Source: UBA5862 sp002408105
GTDB lineage: Bacteria; Pseudomonadota; Gammaproteobacteria; Pseudomonadales; UBA5862
Direction of reading: 5' to 3'
DNA: 8,734 bases
Assembly (NCBI GenBank): GCA_034189125.1
Contig: JAXHVB010000022.1
Coordinates: 1 to 8,734 of the forward strand
Positions 1 through 6,407 of the stretch are shown here, piece by piece (within the stretch, counting starts at the first letter, position 1; every line of letters begins with the position of its first letter). The position numbers and the translations under genes were made by a program. Below the pieces are notes generated by a model. That model did no database searches and was not told the origin of the DNA. It saw only the letters and a program-made list of their open reading frames with translations.

Positions 1-1
1 G

Positions 2-184
2 TGGAACATCACCATGTTCCACTACCGCAACCATGGTGCTGCCTACGGACGGGTGCTCGCCGGCATTCAGGTGCCGCGCGGCGAGCACGGCCAGTTCAAC
101 CGGGCCCTGACAGAACTCGGGTACGCCCATTGGAACGAGACGGACAACCCCGCATACCGGTTTTTTCTGGGCGGCCAGGAATGA
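2..184 (+). CDS. ilvA: Threonine ammonia-lyase (threonine deaminase), C-terminal end, 5' partial
   Basis: This is the last 60 codons of biosynthetic threonine deaminase, the PLP enzyme that turns threonine into 2-oxobutanoate at the head of isoleucine synthesis. The visible part belongs to the C-terminal ACT-like regulatory domain, which in this family binds isoleucine (inhibitor) and valine. The recognisable signature is NITMFHYRNHGAAYGRVLAG near the beginning and the closing NETDNPAYRFFLGGQE, which match the end of E. coli IlvA (FHYRSHGTDYGRVLA, ETNNPAFRFFLAG). The catalytic PLP domain lies left of the window, so whether the gene is intact cannot be judged. The stop codon at 182-184 overlaps the miaA ATG at 181-183, so the two are probably cotranscribed and translationally coupled. 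The assignment rests on the tail motif and a correct terminal stop. Confidence 0.93.
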   Translation, partial: WNITMFHYRNHGAAYGRVLAGIQVPRGEHGQFNRALTELGYAHWNETDNPAYRFFLGGQE

Positions 185-1116
185 GCGACACCGACCTGCC
201 GGTGGTCTGGCTGTTGGGTCCGACCGCTGTGGGCAAAAGCCAGGTCGCACTGCAACTGGCGGAACACATCCCGGTGGAACTGGTCAGCGTGGACTCAACA
301 CAGGTTTACCGTGGGCTGGACGTGGGTAGCGCCAAGCCCTCGACAGCCGAGCGGGCACAGGTGACCCATCACCTCATCGACATCCGCGACCCGGCCGACC
401 CCTATTCCGCCGCGCATTTTGTGGCAGACGCCGAGCAGGCAATCGCGGACATTCACCAGCGGGGGCGCATCCCCTTGTTGGTGGGCGGCACCATGCTCTA
501 CTTCAAGGCGCTGAAGGAAGGTTTGGCCAAGCTGCCAGCGGCGAGTCCACAAGTGCGTGCGCGCCTCACCCGTGAGGCCGAAGCCCGGGGGTGGGATGCG
601 CTGCACCGGTCCCTGGCAGAAGTGGATCCGGAAACCGCGGCACGAACCCCCCCAGGCAACCGGCAGCGGGTACTGCGTGCGTTGGAAGTCCATGCCCTCA
701 CAGGGACCCCGCTGAGCGTCCACCACAGCCGCCAGGGCGCCCCCCCAGCACGCCCCTGGAAGGTCCATCAGTTTGGCCTCACGCCCCCCGACCGAACCGG
801 GCTTCACCGGGCCATCGAACGCCGCCTCAACGCCATGCTCGACGCGGGGCTGATCGCTGAGGTCAGGGGGCTGCAGCAACGCCCCGACCTCCACCTGGGG
901 TTGCCGGCGCTGCGTTCGGTGGGGTATCGCCAGGCTTGGGAGCACCTGGACGGGGCGCTCGGGTTCGACGCGATGAAATCCAAGGCGCTTGCGGCCACAC
1001 GTCAACTCGCCAAGCGCCAGCTCACCTGGATGCGCACCTGGCCCGACCTTCAGACCCTGCCCATCGAGGCCCCGGCCGCAGTCGCCTTGCAAATCCGCGC
1101 GCAACTCCCAATATAG
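181..1116 (+). CDS. miaA: tRNA dimethylallyltransferase MiaA
   Basis: MiaA transfers a dimethylallyl group from DMAPP to N6 of adenosine 37 in tRNAs that read codons starting with U, the first step towards ms2i6A. The 311-residue product is close to the usual 310-320. It has the P-loop GPTAVGKS (13-20), the substrate segment SVDSTQVYRGLDVGSAKP (36-53), HHLIDIRDP (63-71), GRIPLLVGGTMLYFKAL (95-111) with the conserved GGT threonine, and the C-terminal RSVGYRQAW (245-253) and ATRQLAKRQLTWMRTW (272-287). The ATG at 181 is chosen because MSDTDLPVVWLLGPTAVGKS fits the family N terminus; the frame stays open upstream to the window edge, but that stretch is ilvA in another frame. AGGA abuts the start, so initiation probably depends on coupling to ilvA. 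One oddity is that the usual HPND before QRxxRALEV reads PPGN here (residues 157-160). hfq follows after 92 bases, as in most Gammaproteobacteria. Confidence 0.97.
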   Translation: MSDTDLPVVWLLGPTAVGKSQVALQLAEHIPVELVSVDSTQVYRGLDVGSAKPSTAERAQVTHHLIDIRDPADPYSAAHFVADAEQAIADIHQRGRIPLLVGGTMLYFKALKEGLAKLPAASPQVRARLTREAEARGWDALHRSLAEVDPETAARTPPGNRQRVLRALEVHALTGTPLSVHHSRQGAPPARPWKVHQFGLTPPDRTGLHRAIERRLNAMLDAGLIAEVRGLQQRPDLHLGLPALRSVGYRQAWEHLDGALGFDAMKSKALAATRQLAKRQLTWMRTWPDLQTLPIEAPAAVALQIRAQLPI

Positions 1117-1152
1117 CGGGCTGATCCACACGACAACCAAATCGCCAGAACG

Positions 1153-1181
1153 CTGCCCACCTCGGTGAGATGCAGTACAAT
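1153..1181 (+). promoter_or_regulatory. Possible sigma-70 promoter for hfq
   Basis: The 92-base gap between miaA and hfq holds TACAAT at 1176-1181, five of six matches to the -10 consensus. A poor -35 candidate, CTGCCC (1153-1158, three of six), lies 17 bases upstream. Transcription would start near 1188, leaving a leader of about 20 bases that carries the hfq Shine-Dalgarno. In E. coli hfq also has its own promoters near and within miaA, which makes a promoter here plausible. The weak -35 box keeps confidence low. Confidence 0.4.
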
Positions 1182-1196
1182 GTGCAGTGTTTTGAA

Positions 1197-1201
1197 AGGA
1201 G
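1197..1201 (+). promoter_or_regulatory. Ribosome binding site of hfq
   Basis: AGGAG inside an A-rich AAAGGAGAA stretch lies 7 bases before the ATG at 1209. It fixes the hfq start there rather than at the in-frame ATG at 1170, which would add 13 residues absent from the family and would place the Shine-Dalgarno inside the coding region. Confidence 0.8.
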
Positions 1202-1208
1202 AACCCCA

Positions 1209-1448
1209 ATGTCCAAAGGGCATTCGCTGCAAGACCCCTACCTCAACATCCTGCGCAAAGAGCGGGTGCCCGTGTCGATCTACCTGGTCAATGGCATCAA
1301 GTTGCAAGGCCAGATCGAATCCTTCGATCAGTTCGTGGTGCTGCTGAAAAACACTGTGAGCCAAATGGTGTACAAGCACGCGATCTCGACCGTGGTGCCA
1401 TCCCGTGCGGTGCGGGTACCCCTTGCCGACGCTGAAGACGACAGCTAA
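1209..1448 (+). CDS. hfq: RNA chaperone Hfq
   Basis: Hfq is the hexameric Sm-like RNA chaperone that pairs small regulatory RNAs with mRNAs and influences their stability. The 79-residue product has an almost canonical core. It begins MSKGHSLQDPYLNILRKERV and carries Sm1 around VSIYLVNGIKLQGQIESFDQ and Sm2 around MVYKHAISTVVPSR. Residues known to bind RNA are present: Q8, F42 and the YKH triad (55-57) on the proximal face, Y25 and K31 on the distal face, and R16/K17/R19 on the rim, where E. coli has R17. The C-terminal tail is short and acidic (ADAEDDS), closer to Pseudomonas-type Hfq than to the 102-residue E. coli protein. hflX starts 26 bases downstream with no terminator between, so the two are likely cotranscribed. 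Confidence 0.98.
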   Translation: MSKGHSLQDPYLNILRKERVPVSIYLVNGIKLQGQIESFDQFVVLLKNTVSQMVYKHAISTVVPSRAVRVPLADAEDDS

Positions 1449-1474
1449 CGGGCGCTTCCAGGTCACCGTTTCCG

Positions 1475-2791
1475 TTGTTCTTTGATCGTCCTCAGCTCGG
1501 CAGCAACGCCTTGGTGGTTCATACTGCCTTTGGCGTCGAACCCGCTTCAAATCCCCTGGAGTTCCGCGAACTGGTTCGCGCAGCGGGGCTTGCAGCCTCT
1601 GTCGAAGCCCAGGTCAGAAGGCCGATGCCTTCCTCCAAGTTTCTGATTGGACCTGGAAAGGTTGAAGCCCTTGCACAATGTGTCGCCACCGAACAGATCG
1701 ACGTCGCGCTGTTCGATTGCGCATTGAGCGGTGCCCAGGAACGCAACCTGGAGCACAGCCTCGGGTGTCGGGTCCTTGATCGCACCGGCCTGATCCTGGT
1801 CATCTTTGCCCTGCGGGCCCGCAGCCATGAAGGCAAGTTGCAGGTTGAGTTGGCACAGCTGGAACACATGTCGACCCGCCTGGTGCGGGGCTGGTCTCAC
1901 CTTGACCGACAGAAGGGCGGGATTGGCCTGCGAGGCGCCGGCGAAAAACAACTCGAGCTGGATCAGCGGATGCTGCGCGCCCGCATGCGCAGCATCCGCA
2001 GCCGGCTGGACCAGGTCCGCAAACAACGGGCCCAGGGTCGGCGCAGTCGAGCGCGGGCGGAGTTGCCAACCCTGTCTCTGGTCGGCTACACCAACAGCGG
2101 GAAATCCACCCTCTTCAATCGGCTGACCCAGGCAGGCGTCTACGCCGCCGATCAGTTGTTCGCAACCCTGGATTCAACCCTCAGACGCGTTGAGTGGCCC
2201 GAGCTGGGACCTGCGGTGCTCGCCGATACCGTGGGTTTCATCCGCGATCTTCCTCACCAGCTCGTCGACGCCTTCCACGCCACCCTTGAGGAAACCCAGG
2301 CTGCAGACCTGTTGTTGCAAGTGGTGGACGCGTCTGACCCGGACCACGACACCCATCACCTGGAAGTGGAAGCGGTGCTTGCCGAAATCGGCGCCTGCGA
2401 CCGCCCAAGGCTCTGGGTCTACAACAAAATCGATGCCTTGAGCGACAGCCGGCCGCGCATCGACCGGGACGCTGCGGGCACTGCGGTCCGGGTGTGGATC
2501 TCCGCACGCGAGGGGTGTGGCATCGACCTCCTGCAGCAGGCGATCACCGAACGGCTGGTGCCCGACCTGATCGACACCCGCTTGTCCATCTCCCCTGCCC
2601 ATGGGCGACTGCGCGCCAGGCTGTACGACAGCGGGGCCGTGGTCGAAGAAGACACCGATGCCGCCGGACAGTTTGTGCTGCACCTGCGCGGCTCGGGCCA
2701 TGACCTCGCGCGATTGTTTCGTAGTGAAGGCCTGGAACTTGATAGACTGAATGGTCGGAGCGATGTGGGCCAGCCCCGCCCCGGCCACTGA
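1475..2791 (+). CDS. hflX: Ribosome-associated GTPase HflX
   Basis: HflX is a translational GTPase that binds the 50S subunit and splits stalled or stress-damaged 70S ribosomes. The 438-residue product has the N-terminal nucleotide-binding and helical region (about 1-195) with DRTGLILVIFALRARSHEGK (102-121) and LVRGWSHLDRQKGGIGLRG (136-154), then the G domain: G1 GYTNSGKS (204-211), switch I DQLFATLDSTLRR (226-238), G3 DTVGF (251-255), G4 NKID (317-320) and G5 SAR (343-345), and a C-terminal domain. The start is TTG at 1475. The resulting MFFDRPQLGSNALVVH agrees with the N termini of E. coli and Pseudomonas HflX, and E. coli hflX also uses TTG. There is no clear Shine-Dalgarno; the nearest is AGG at 1460-1462, 12 bases away. 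The linker motif usually read GPGETQLETD is GAGEKQLELD here (154-163). It sits between hfq and hflK in the canonical order. Confidence 0.97.
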   Translation: MFFDRPQLGSNALVVHTAFGVEPASNPLEFRELVRAAGLAASVEAQVRRPMPSSKFLIGPGKVEALAQCVATEQIDVALFDCALSGAQERNLEHSLGCRVLDRTGLILVIFALRARSHEGKLQVELAQLEHMSTRLVRGWSHLDRQKGGIGLRGAGEKQLELDQRMLRARMRSIRSRLDQVRKQRAQGRRSRARAELPTLSLVGYTNSGKSTLFNRLTQAGVYAADQLFATLDSTLRRVEWPELGPAVLADTVGFIRDLPHQLVDAFHATLEETQAADLLLQVVDASDPDHDTHHLEVEAVLAEIGACDRPRLWVYNKIDALSDSRPRIDRDAAGTAVRVWISAREGCGIDLLQQAITERLVPDLIDTRLSISPAHGRLRARLYDSGAVVEEDTDAAGQFVLHLRGSGHDLARLFRSEGLELDRLNGRSDVGQPRPGH

Positions 2792-2843
2792 ACACCACCC
2801 TTGGGCCACCGAGCGGCCCGACAGCAACCCGATGGAGAACACG

Positions 2844-4013
2844 ATGGCCTGGAACGAACCAGGTAACAACAACGGCAACGGGCGCAAAGACCCGTGGAGC
2901 GATCAGCGCAACGACCAGGGACCACCGGATCTGGACGAAGCATTTCGCCGCTTCAAGGACCGCCTGGGCGGGCTGTTTGGCGGCGGTTCCGGAGGCCCCA
3001 GCGAAGGCGGGGACTCGGGTTCCGGCGGGCTCGGCGGTGGGCTTTTTGTCGTGCTGCTGGTGGTCGGCCTTGCCCTGTTCGCGTACAACGCCCTCTACAC
3101 GGTCAACCAGCAAGAGCGCGCCGTGGTGCTGCGGTTCGGTCGCTACATCGACACCGAACAGCCCGGACTGCACTGGAAAATCCCGCTCATCGACCAAGTG
3201 TATAAGGTCAACGTGACCCGGGTCCGAGACACGTCGCACCGGGAACTGATGCTGACCGAGGATGAAAACATCGTGGATGTGGCCATTACGGTCCAGTACC
3301 TGATCCGCGACCCGAAAGCCTACGTGATTCAGGTGCGTGACTCGGACCTGGTGCTCAAGAACGCAACCGAGAGCGCGCTGCGCCACGTGGTCGGCACCTC
3401 GCAGATGGACCTGGTCATTTCCGAAGGGCGCCAGCAGATCGCCGCGGAAGTGTCCGAACGGCTCCAGGAATACCTCAACGACTACCGCTCGGGGCTGACC
3501 GTGGTCAAGGTCAACATTGAGGAAGCCAAGCCGCCACAAGAGGTCCAGGCCGCGTTCGACGACGTGATCAAGGCCCGCGAGGACGAAACCCGTTTCCGCA
3601 ACCAGGCCGAAGCTTACGCCAACGGCATCATCCCCGAGGCCCGCGGTTATGCACAGCGACAACTCCAGGAAGCGCGTGCGTACGAGGAGCAGGTTGTGGC
3701 CCGAGCCGAGGGTGAAACCGCACGCTTCGGTGCGCTCCTTGACGAATACGAACTGGCCCCCGAAGTGACCCGAGAGCGGCTCTACATCGATGCCATGCAA
3801 GAAGTACTCACCAACTCCAGCGCTGTGATGATCGACGCCGAAGGCAACAACATGGTGTACCTGCCCCTTGACCGGCTGCTGTCCGAGCAAGGCGCCTTGC
3901 GCACCCCCGAGGGGCTGCGGCTCGAGCGCAGCCAAGTTCGCGAGCTGGCGGACCAGGTGCTCGAAGACCTCCGCTCCAGACAGTCCAATGGAATTCGCCG
4001 GGAGGGCCGCTAG
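2844..4013 (+). CDS. hflK: FtsH-associated band-7 membrane protein HflK
   Basis: HflK pairs with HflC to form the large periplasm-facing assembly that surrounds the FtsH protease and limits its access to membrane substrates. The 389-residue protein begins MAWNEPGNNNGNGRKDPW, the family's N terminus, followed by DQGPPDLDEAFRRFKDRLGG (24-43), a Gly/Ser-rich linker (46-66), one transmembrane helix (about 65-84) and the SPFH/band-7 domain (ERAVVLRFGRY onward). A charged helical region contains NQAEAYANGIIPEARGYAQR and the closing part contains RERLYIDAMQEVL. It lacks most of the long Ser/Thr/Gln-rich tail of E. coli HflK (419 residues). The start at 2844 is supported by GGAG (2834-2837) at a 6-base spacing; ATGs at 2751 and 2832 are in frame but not supported by the family. 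It follows hflX by 52 bases and precedes hflC by 2 bases. Confidence 0.97.
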   Translation: MAWNEPGNNNGNGRKDPWSDQRNDQGPPDLDEAFRRFKDRLGGLFGGGSGGPSEGGDSGSGGLGGGLFVVLLVVGLALFAYNALYTVNQQERAVVLRFGRYIDTEQPGLHWKIPLIDQVYKVNVTRVRDTSHRELMLTEDENIVDVAITVQYLIRDPKAYVIQVRDSDLVLKNATESALRHVVGTSQMDLVISEGRQQIAAEVSERLQEYLNDYRSGLTVVKVNIEEAKPPQEVQAAFDDVIKAREDETRFRNQAEAYANGIIPEARGYAQRQLQEARAYEEQVVARAEGETARFGALLDEYELAPEVTRERLYIDAMQEVLTNSSAVMIDAEGNNMVYLPLDRLLSEQGALRTPEGLRLERSQVRELADQVLEDLRSRQSNGIRREGR

Positions 4014-4015
4014 CC

Positions 4016-4897
4016 ATGGGCAACCGCAGTTTGGTCGTTGGCGCACTCATCGCGCTGGGCATCTTCATCGCCTATGAGACGCTCTACACCGTCAAAGAAA
4101 CCGAAGCCGCCGTGCTGCTGGAGTTCGGCCGCTTGATCCGGGCCGAAATTCCGCCCGGCCTGCATGTGAAAAAACCGCTCATCAACGAAGTCAAGCGGTT
4201 CGATGCGCGGGTGCAAACCTTTGACGCCCAGCCGCAACGCTACTTCACCATCGAAAAGAAGGCGTTGATCGTCGACTCCTACGTGCTGTACCGAATCTCG
4301 GACGTGGAGACCTACTACACCGCCACCAACGGCGACGAGTTCCAAACCGCGCGGCTGTTGGCGCAACGGGTCAACACGGGCCTGCGGGACCAGTTCGGCG
4401 AACGCACCATGCGCGAGGTGGTCAGCGGTGAACGGGACCAATTGATGACCGAATTGGTCGAAAAGCTCTCGGACATCACCCGAGATGAACTCGGCGTGCA
4501 AATCGTCGACATCCGCGTCAAGCGCATTGACCTCCCTGAAGACGTGAGCCACTCCGTGTTCGAACGCATGAAAACCGAGCGCGAACGCCTGGCCCGTGAA
4601 TACCGCTCCAAAGGGCGCGAGCAAGCCGAAGTGATCCAGGCCAAGGCCGACCGCGAGAAGACCATCATCGAGGCCGATGCCTACCGCGAGGCCGAGCGCA
4701 TTCGCGGTGACGGCGACGCCAAGGCCGCCCGGATCTATGCCCAAGCCTACAACCGCGACCCGGAGTTCTATGGGTTTTACCGCAGCCTGCTCGCGTACCG
4801 TGGCAGCTTCACCGACCGCTCTGATCTGCTGCTGCTTTCCCCGGACAGCGATTTCTTCCGGTACTTTAAAAACCTTGAGCCCGCGGATTCGCGCTGA
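4016..4897 (+). CDS. hflC: FtsH-associated band-7 membrane protein HflC
   Basis: HflC is the partner of HflK in the FtsH-modulating complex. The 293-residue product has an N-terminal transmembrane anchor (about 5-23), TVKETEAAVLLEFGRL opening the SPFH/band-7 domain, KKALIVDSYVLYRISDVETYY (81-101), DIRVKRIDLPEDVSHSVFERM (165-185), and an alanine- and charge-rich helical region (about 186-245). The near-invariant ending is SPDSDFFRYFKNL (275-287). It is about 40 residues shorter than E. coli HflC because the E. coli insertion before the GIEVVDVRIKQINLP segment is missing; here LSDITRDELGVQIVDIRVKR runs straight through. The start is preceded by GGGAGG (4000-4005) lying in the end of hflK, and only 2 bases separate the genes, so coupled translation is likely. 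Confidence 0.97.
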   Translation: MGNRSLVVGALIALGIFIAYETLYTVKETEAAVLLEFGRLIRAEIPPGLHVKKPLINEVKRFDARVQTFDAQPQRYFTIEKKALIVDSYVLYRISDVETYYTATNGDEFQTARLLAQRVNTGLRDQFGERTMREVVSGERDQLMTELVEKLSDITRDELGVQIVDIRVKRIDLPEDVSHSVFERMKTERERLAREYRSKGREQAEVIQAKADREKTIIEADAYREAERIRGDGDAKAARIYAQAYNRDPEFYGFYRSLLAYRGSFTDRSDLLLLSPDSDFFRYFKNLEPADSR

Positions 4898-4922
4898 TTC
4901 GACGCTGCAGATGGCGTAGAAT
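4894..4922 (+). promoter_or_regulatory. Possible internal sigma-70 promoter ahead of DUF2065-hisZ-purA
   Basis: The 76-base gap after hflC contains TAGAAT (4917-4922), five of six matches to the -10 consensus. CTGATT (4894-4899, three of six) lies 17 bases upstream and overlaps the hflC stop. Transcription would begin around 4929, giving a leader of about 45 bases before the DUF2065 gene. No terminator is visible after hflC, so this would be an extra promoter inside a longer operon. The call rests on a good -10 and correct spacing only. Confidence 0.4.
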
Positions 4923-4973
4923 TGCCCGTTGCACACGACATCCCGCAGGGGCTGCGAACCACGGAGGATCGGC

Positions 4974-5162
4974 ATGGGGCCTGATCTGGCCGCTGCGCTT
5001 TGCCTGGTGCTGGTATTGGAGGGCATCCTGCCCTTCGTGGCACCGGCACGGTGGCAGCACGCACTGCGCACCCTGGCGGGCTGGGCGCCGCATAAGGTGC
5101 GCCTGGTGGGTCTCGCCAGCATGATTGCCGGTGCCCTGCTGCTGTCCCTTGTCAAACGCTGA
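4974..5162 (+). CDS. yjeT: DUF2065 family small inner-membrane protein (YjeT-like)
   Basis: This is a 62-residue hydrophobic protein of unknown function in the DUF2065 family, whose E. coli member YjeT is encoded between hflC and purA. The signature LVLVLEGILPFVAPARW near the N terminus parallels E. coli LVLVLEGLGPMLYPKAW. Two membrane helices are evident, about 3-22 and 44-60 (VGLASMIAGALLLSLV), with a short basic and aromatic loop between them and a KR end. The start at 4974 is fixed by a strong GGAGG (4963-4967) at a 6-base spacing; upstream in-frame codons would add a polar extension the family lacks. hisZ begins 33 bases after the stop. The constant neighbourhood beside hflKC suggests a membrane role, but no function can be stated from the sequence. 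Confidence 0.9.
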   Translation: MGPDLAAALCLVLVLEGILPFVAPARWQHALRTLAGWAPHKVRLVGLASMIAGALLLSLVKR

Positions 5163-5195
5163 TTGCACCCACACCAGCTACGGAATTCGCCGGCC

Positions 5196-6380
5196 ATGAA
5201 CACTGCCGATCGCTGGTTGCTGCCCGATGGCATCGAAGAACTGCTGCCCACAAAGGCCGCGGTCCTCGAACTCCAGCGCCGCCGCCTTCTCGACCTGTAC
5301 CGGACCTGGGGTTACGAGTTCGTGATCCCCCCCATGCTGGAGTACCTGGAGTCTCTTTTGACTGGCTCCGGCCGCGACCTCGACCTCAACACGTTCAAGG
5401 TGACCGACCAAACCACGGGGCGTCTGATGGGCCTGCGCGCAGACATCACGCCCCAGGTGGCGCGCATTGACGCCCATTCATTGCACCGCAACGGACCCAC
5501 ACGCCTGTGCTACGCCGGCAGCGTACTGCACACCCGAGCCAACCACAGCTTCGCCAGTCGCAGCCCGATTCAGGTTGGTGCCGAACTCTACGGAAGTTCC
5601 GAAACGGCAGCGGACCTCGAAGTCATCGCGTTGATGCTCGAAGGTCTAGAAGCGGTTGGTATCCAGTCTTTGAGTCTGGACCTCGGCCATGTGGGCATTT
5701 ATCGGGCCCTGGCCAGCGCCGCCGGGATTCAGGCCGAACACCAATCCGACCTGTTTGAGTTGATGCAGTCAAAAGCCTTCGGCGAAGTCGACGCGGCCCT
5801 CGCAGTGGGCACCGACCCTCCCACGACCCAGATGCTGCGGCAACTGCCTCACCTCTATGGCCCTCCAGCGCCCGTGCTGGCCCGTGCCCGCACCGAGTTC
5901 AGTGCAGCGCCCGAAGCGGTGCGCGAGGCGTTGGATCAGATCGAAGCCGTCGCCGCGGAAATCGGCGCACGGTATCCGCGGGTCGAACTTTATTGCGACC
6001 TGGCGGAGCTGCGCGGTTACCACTACCACACCGGCTTGGTGTTCGCGGCCTACACCGCAAACCATGGACAGGAACTGGCCAAGGGTGGGCGCTATGACGA
6101 AATCGGGCGGGTATTCGGCCGAGCACGGCCCGCCACCGGGTTCAGCCTGGACCTCAAGGCACTGACTGCCCTGACGCCATGTGGGGACTCGCCCGGCGGC
6201 ATCTACGCCCCGAACCGGACACATGGTGATGTAGACGGGCAGGCCGAGGTGCGGGCGCTTCGCGCCCAGGGAGAGCGGGTGGTACAGGCCTTGCCAGGCG
6301 ATGCTGCGACGCCAGAGTCGCTCGGGTGTGACCGTCAATTGGCCTGGGTAGAGAACCGCTGGCAGGTCGTCCCCCTATGA
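5196..6380 (+). CDS. hisZ: ATP phosphoribosyltransferase regulatory subunit HisZ
   Basis: HisZ is a catalytically inactive paralogue of histidyl-tRNA synthetase that assembles with the short form of HisG to make the active, histidine-regulated ATP phosphoribosyltransferase. The 394-residue product matches the usual Pseudomonas-type length. It begins MNTADRWLLPDGIEELLP and carries YLESLLTGSGRDLDLNTFKV (50-69), the class II synthetase motif-2-like LMGLRADITPQVARIDAH (77-94), SRSPIQVGAELYG (121-133), ELRGYHYHTGLVFAAY (271-286) and the motif-3 region GGRYDEIGRVFGRARPATGF (297-316). The tail contains ERVVQALPG and ends DRQLAWVENRWQVVPL. The anticodon-binding domain of a true HisRS is absent, which argues against hisS. 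The start at 5196 follows the family N terminus, although no good Shine-Dalgarno is seen (GGAA at 5182-5185). purA follows after 27 bases, the usual arrangement in many Gammaproteobacteria. Confidence 0.96.
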   Translation: MNTADRWLLPDGIEELLPTKAAVLELQRRRLLDLYRTWGYEFVIPPMLEYLESLLTGSGRDLDLNTFKVTDQTTGRLMGLRADITPQVARIDAHSLHRNGPTRLCYAGSVLHTRANHSFASRSPIQVGAELYGSSETAADLEVIALMLEGLEAVGIQSLSLDLGHVGIYRALASAAGIQAEHQSDLFELMQSKAFGEVDAALAVGTDPPTTQMLRQLPHLYGPPAPVLARARTEFSAAPEAVREALDQIEAVAAEIGARYPRVELYCDLAELRGYHYHTGLVFAAYTANHGQELAKGGRYDEIGRVFGRARPATGFSLDLKALTALTPCGDSPGGIYAPNRTHGDVDGQAEVRALRAQGERVVQALPGDAATPESLGCDRQLAWVENRWQVVPL

Positions 6381-6392
6381 ATGGTGCTGCTC

Positions 6393-6398
6393 AGGAGG
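6393..6398 (+). promoter_or_regulatory. Ribosome binding site of purA
   Basis: A perfect AGGAGG lies 9 bases before the ATG at 6408. It separates that start from an in-frame GTG at 6402, only 3 bases from the Shine-Dalgarno, and from an ATG at 6381 that lies ahead of it. The family N terminus MGKNVVVLGTQWGDEGKGK agrees with 6408. Confidence 0.75.
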
Positions 6399-6407
6399 CA
6401 GGTGCGC

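Noticed and set aside
1..180. Open frame continuous with miaA upstream of 181, giving a 60-residue N-terminal extension.
   Set aside because: The stretch is rich in Arg/Pro with no family resemblance, while the frame one base over gives an excellent IlvA tail. The real MiaA N terminus begins at 181.
295..1209. Long - strand open frame opposite miaA (304 residues).
   Set aside because: It is a shadow of a GC-rich gene: no recognisable domain, and it runs opposite well-identified miaA coding sequence. The same applies to the 500-residue - strand frame at 2544-4046 and the 413-residue one at 4010-5251.
2743..2748. TAGACT near the end of hflX as a -10 box for hflK.
   Set aside because: It matches only four of six positions and has no -35 at an acceptable distance; TTGTTT at 2714-2719 would leave a 23-base spacer.
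2803..2819. Short inverted repeat GGGCC...GGCCC between hflX and hflK, considered as a terminator.
   Set aside because: The stem is 5 bp with a 7-base loop and no T tract follows, so it is expected by chance in GC-rich DNA and unlikely to terminate.
2751..2843. Possible 31-residue N-terminal extension of HflK beginning inside hflX.
   Set aside because: MAWNEPGNNN at 2844 is the conserved family start and has a well-placed GGAG. The extension has no homology that I recognise.
5196..6380. Identification as histidyl-tRNA synthetase (hisS) instead of hisZ.
   Set aside because: The C-terminal anticodon-binding domain is absent, the N terminus DRWLLPDGIEELLP and the ending are HisZ-like, and the purA neighbourhood is typical of hisZ.
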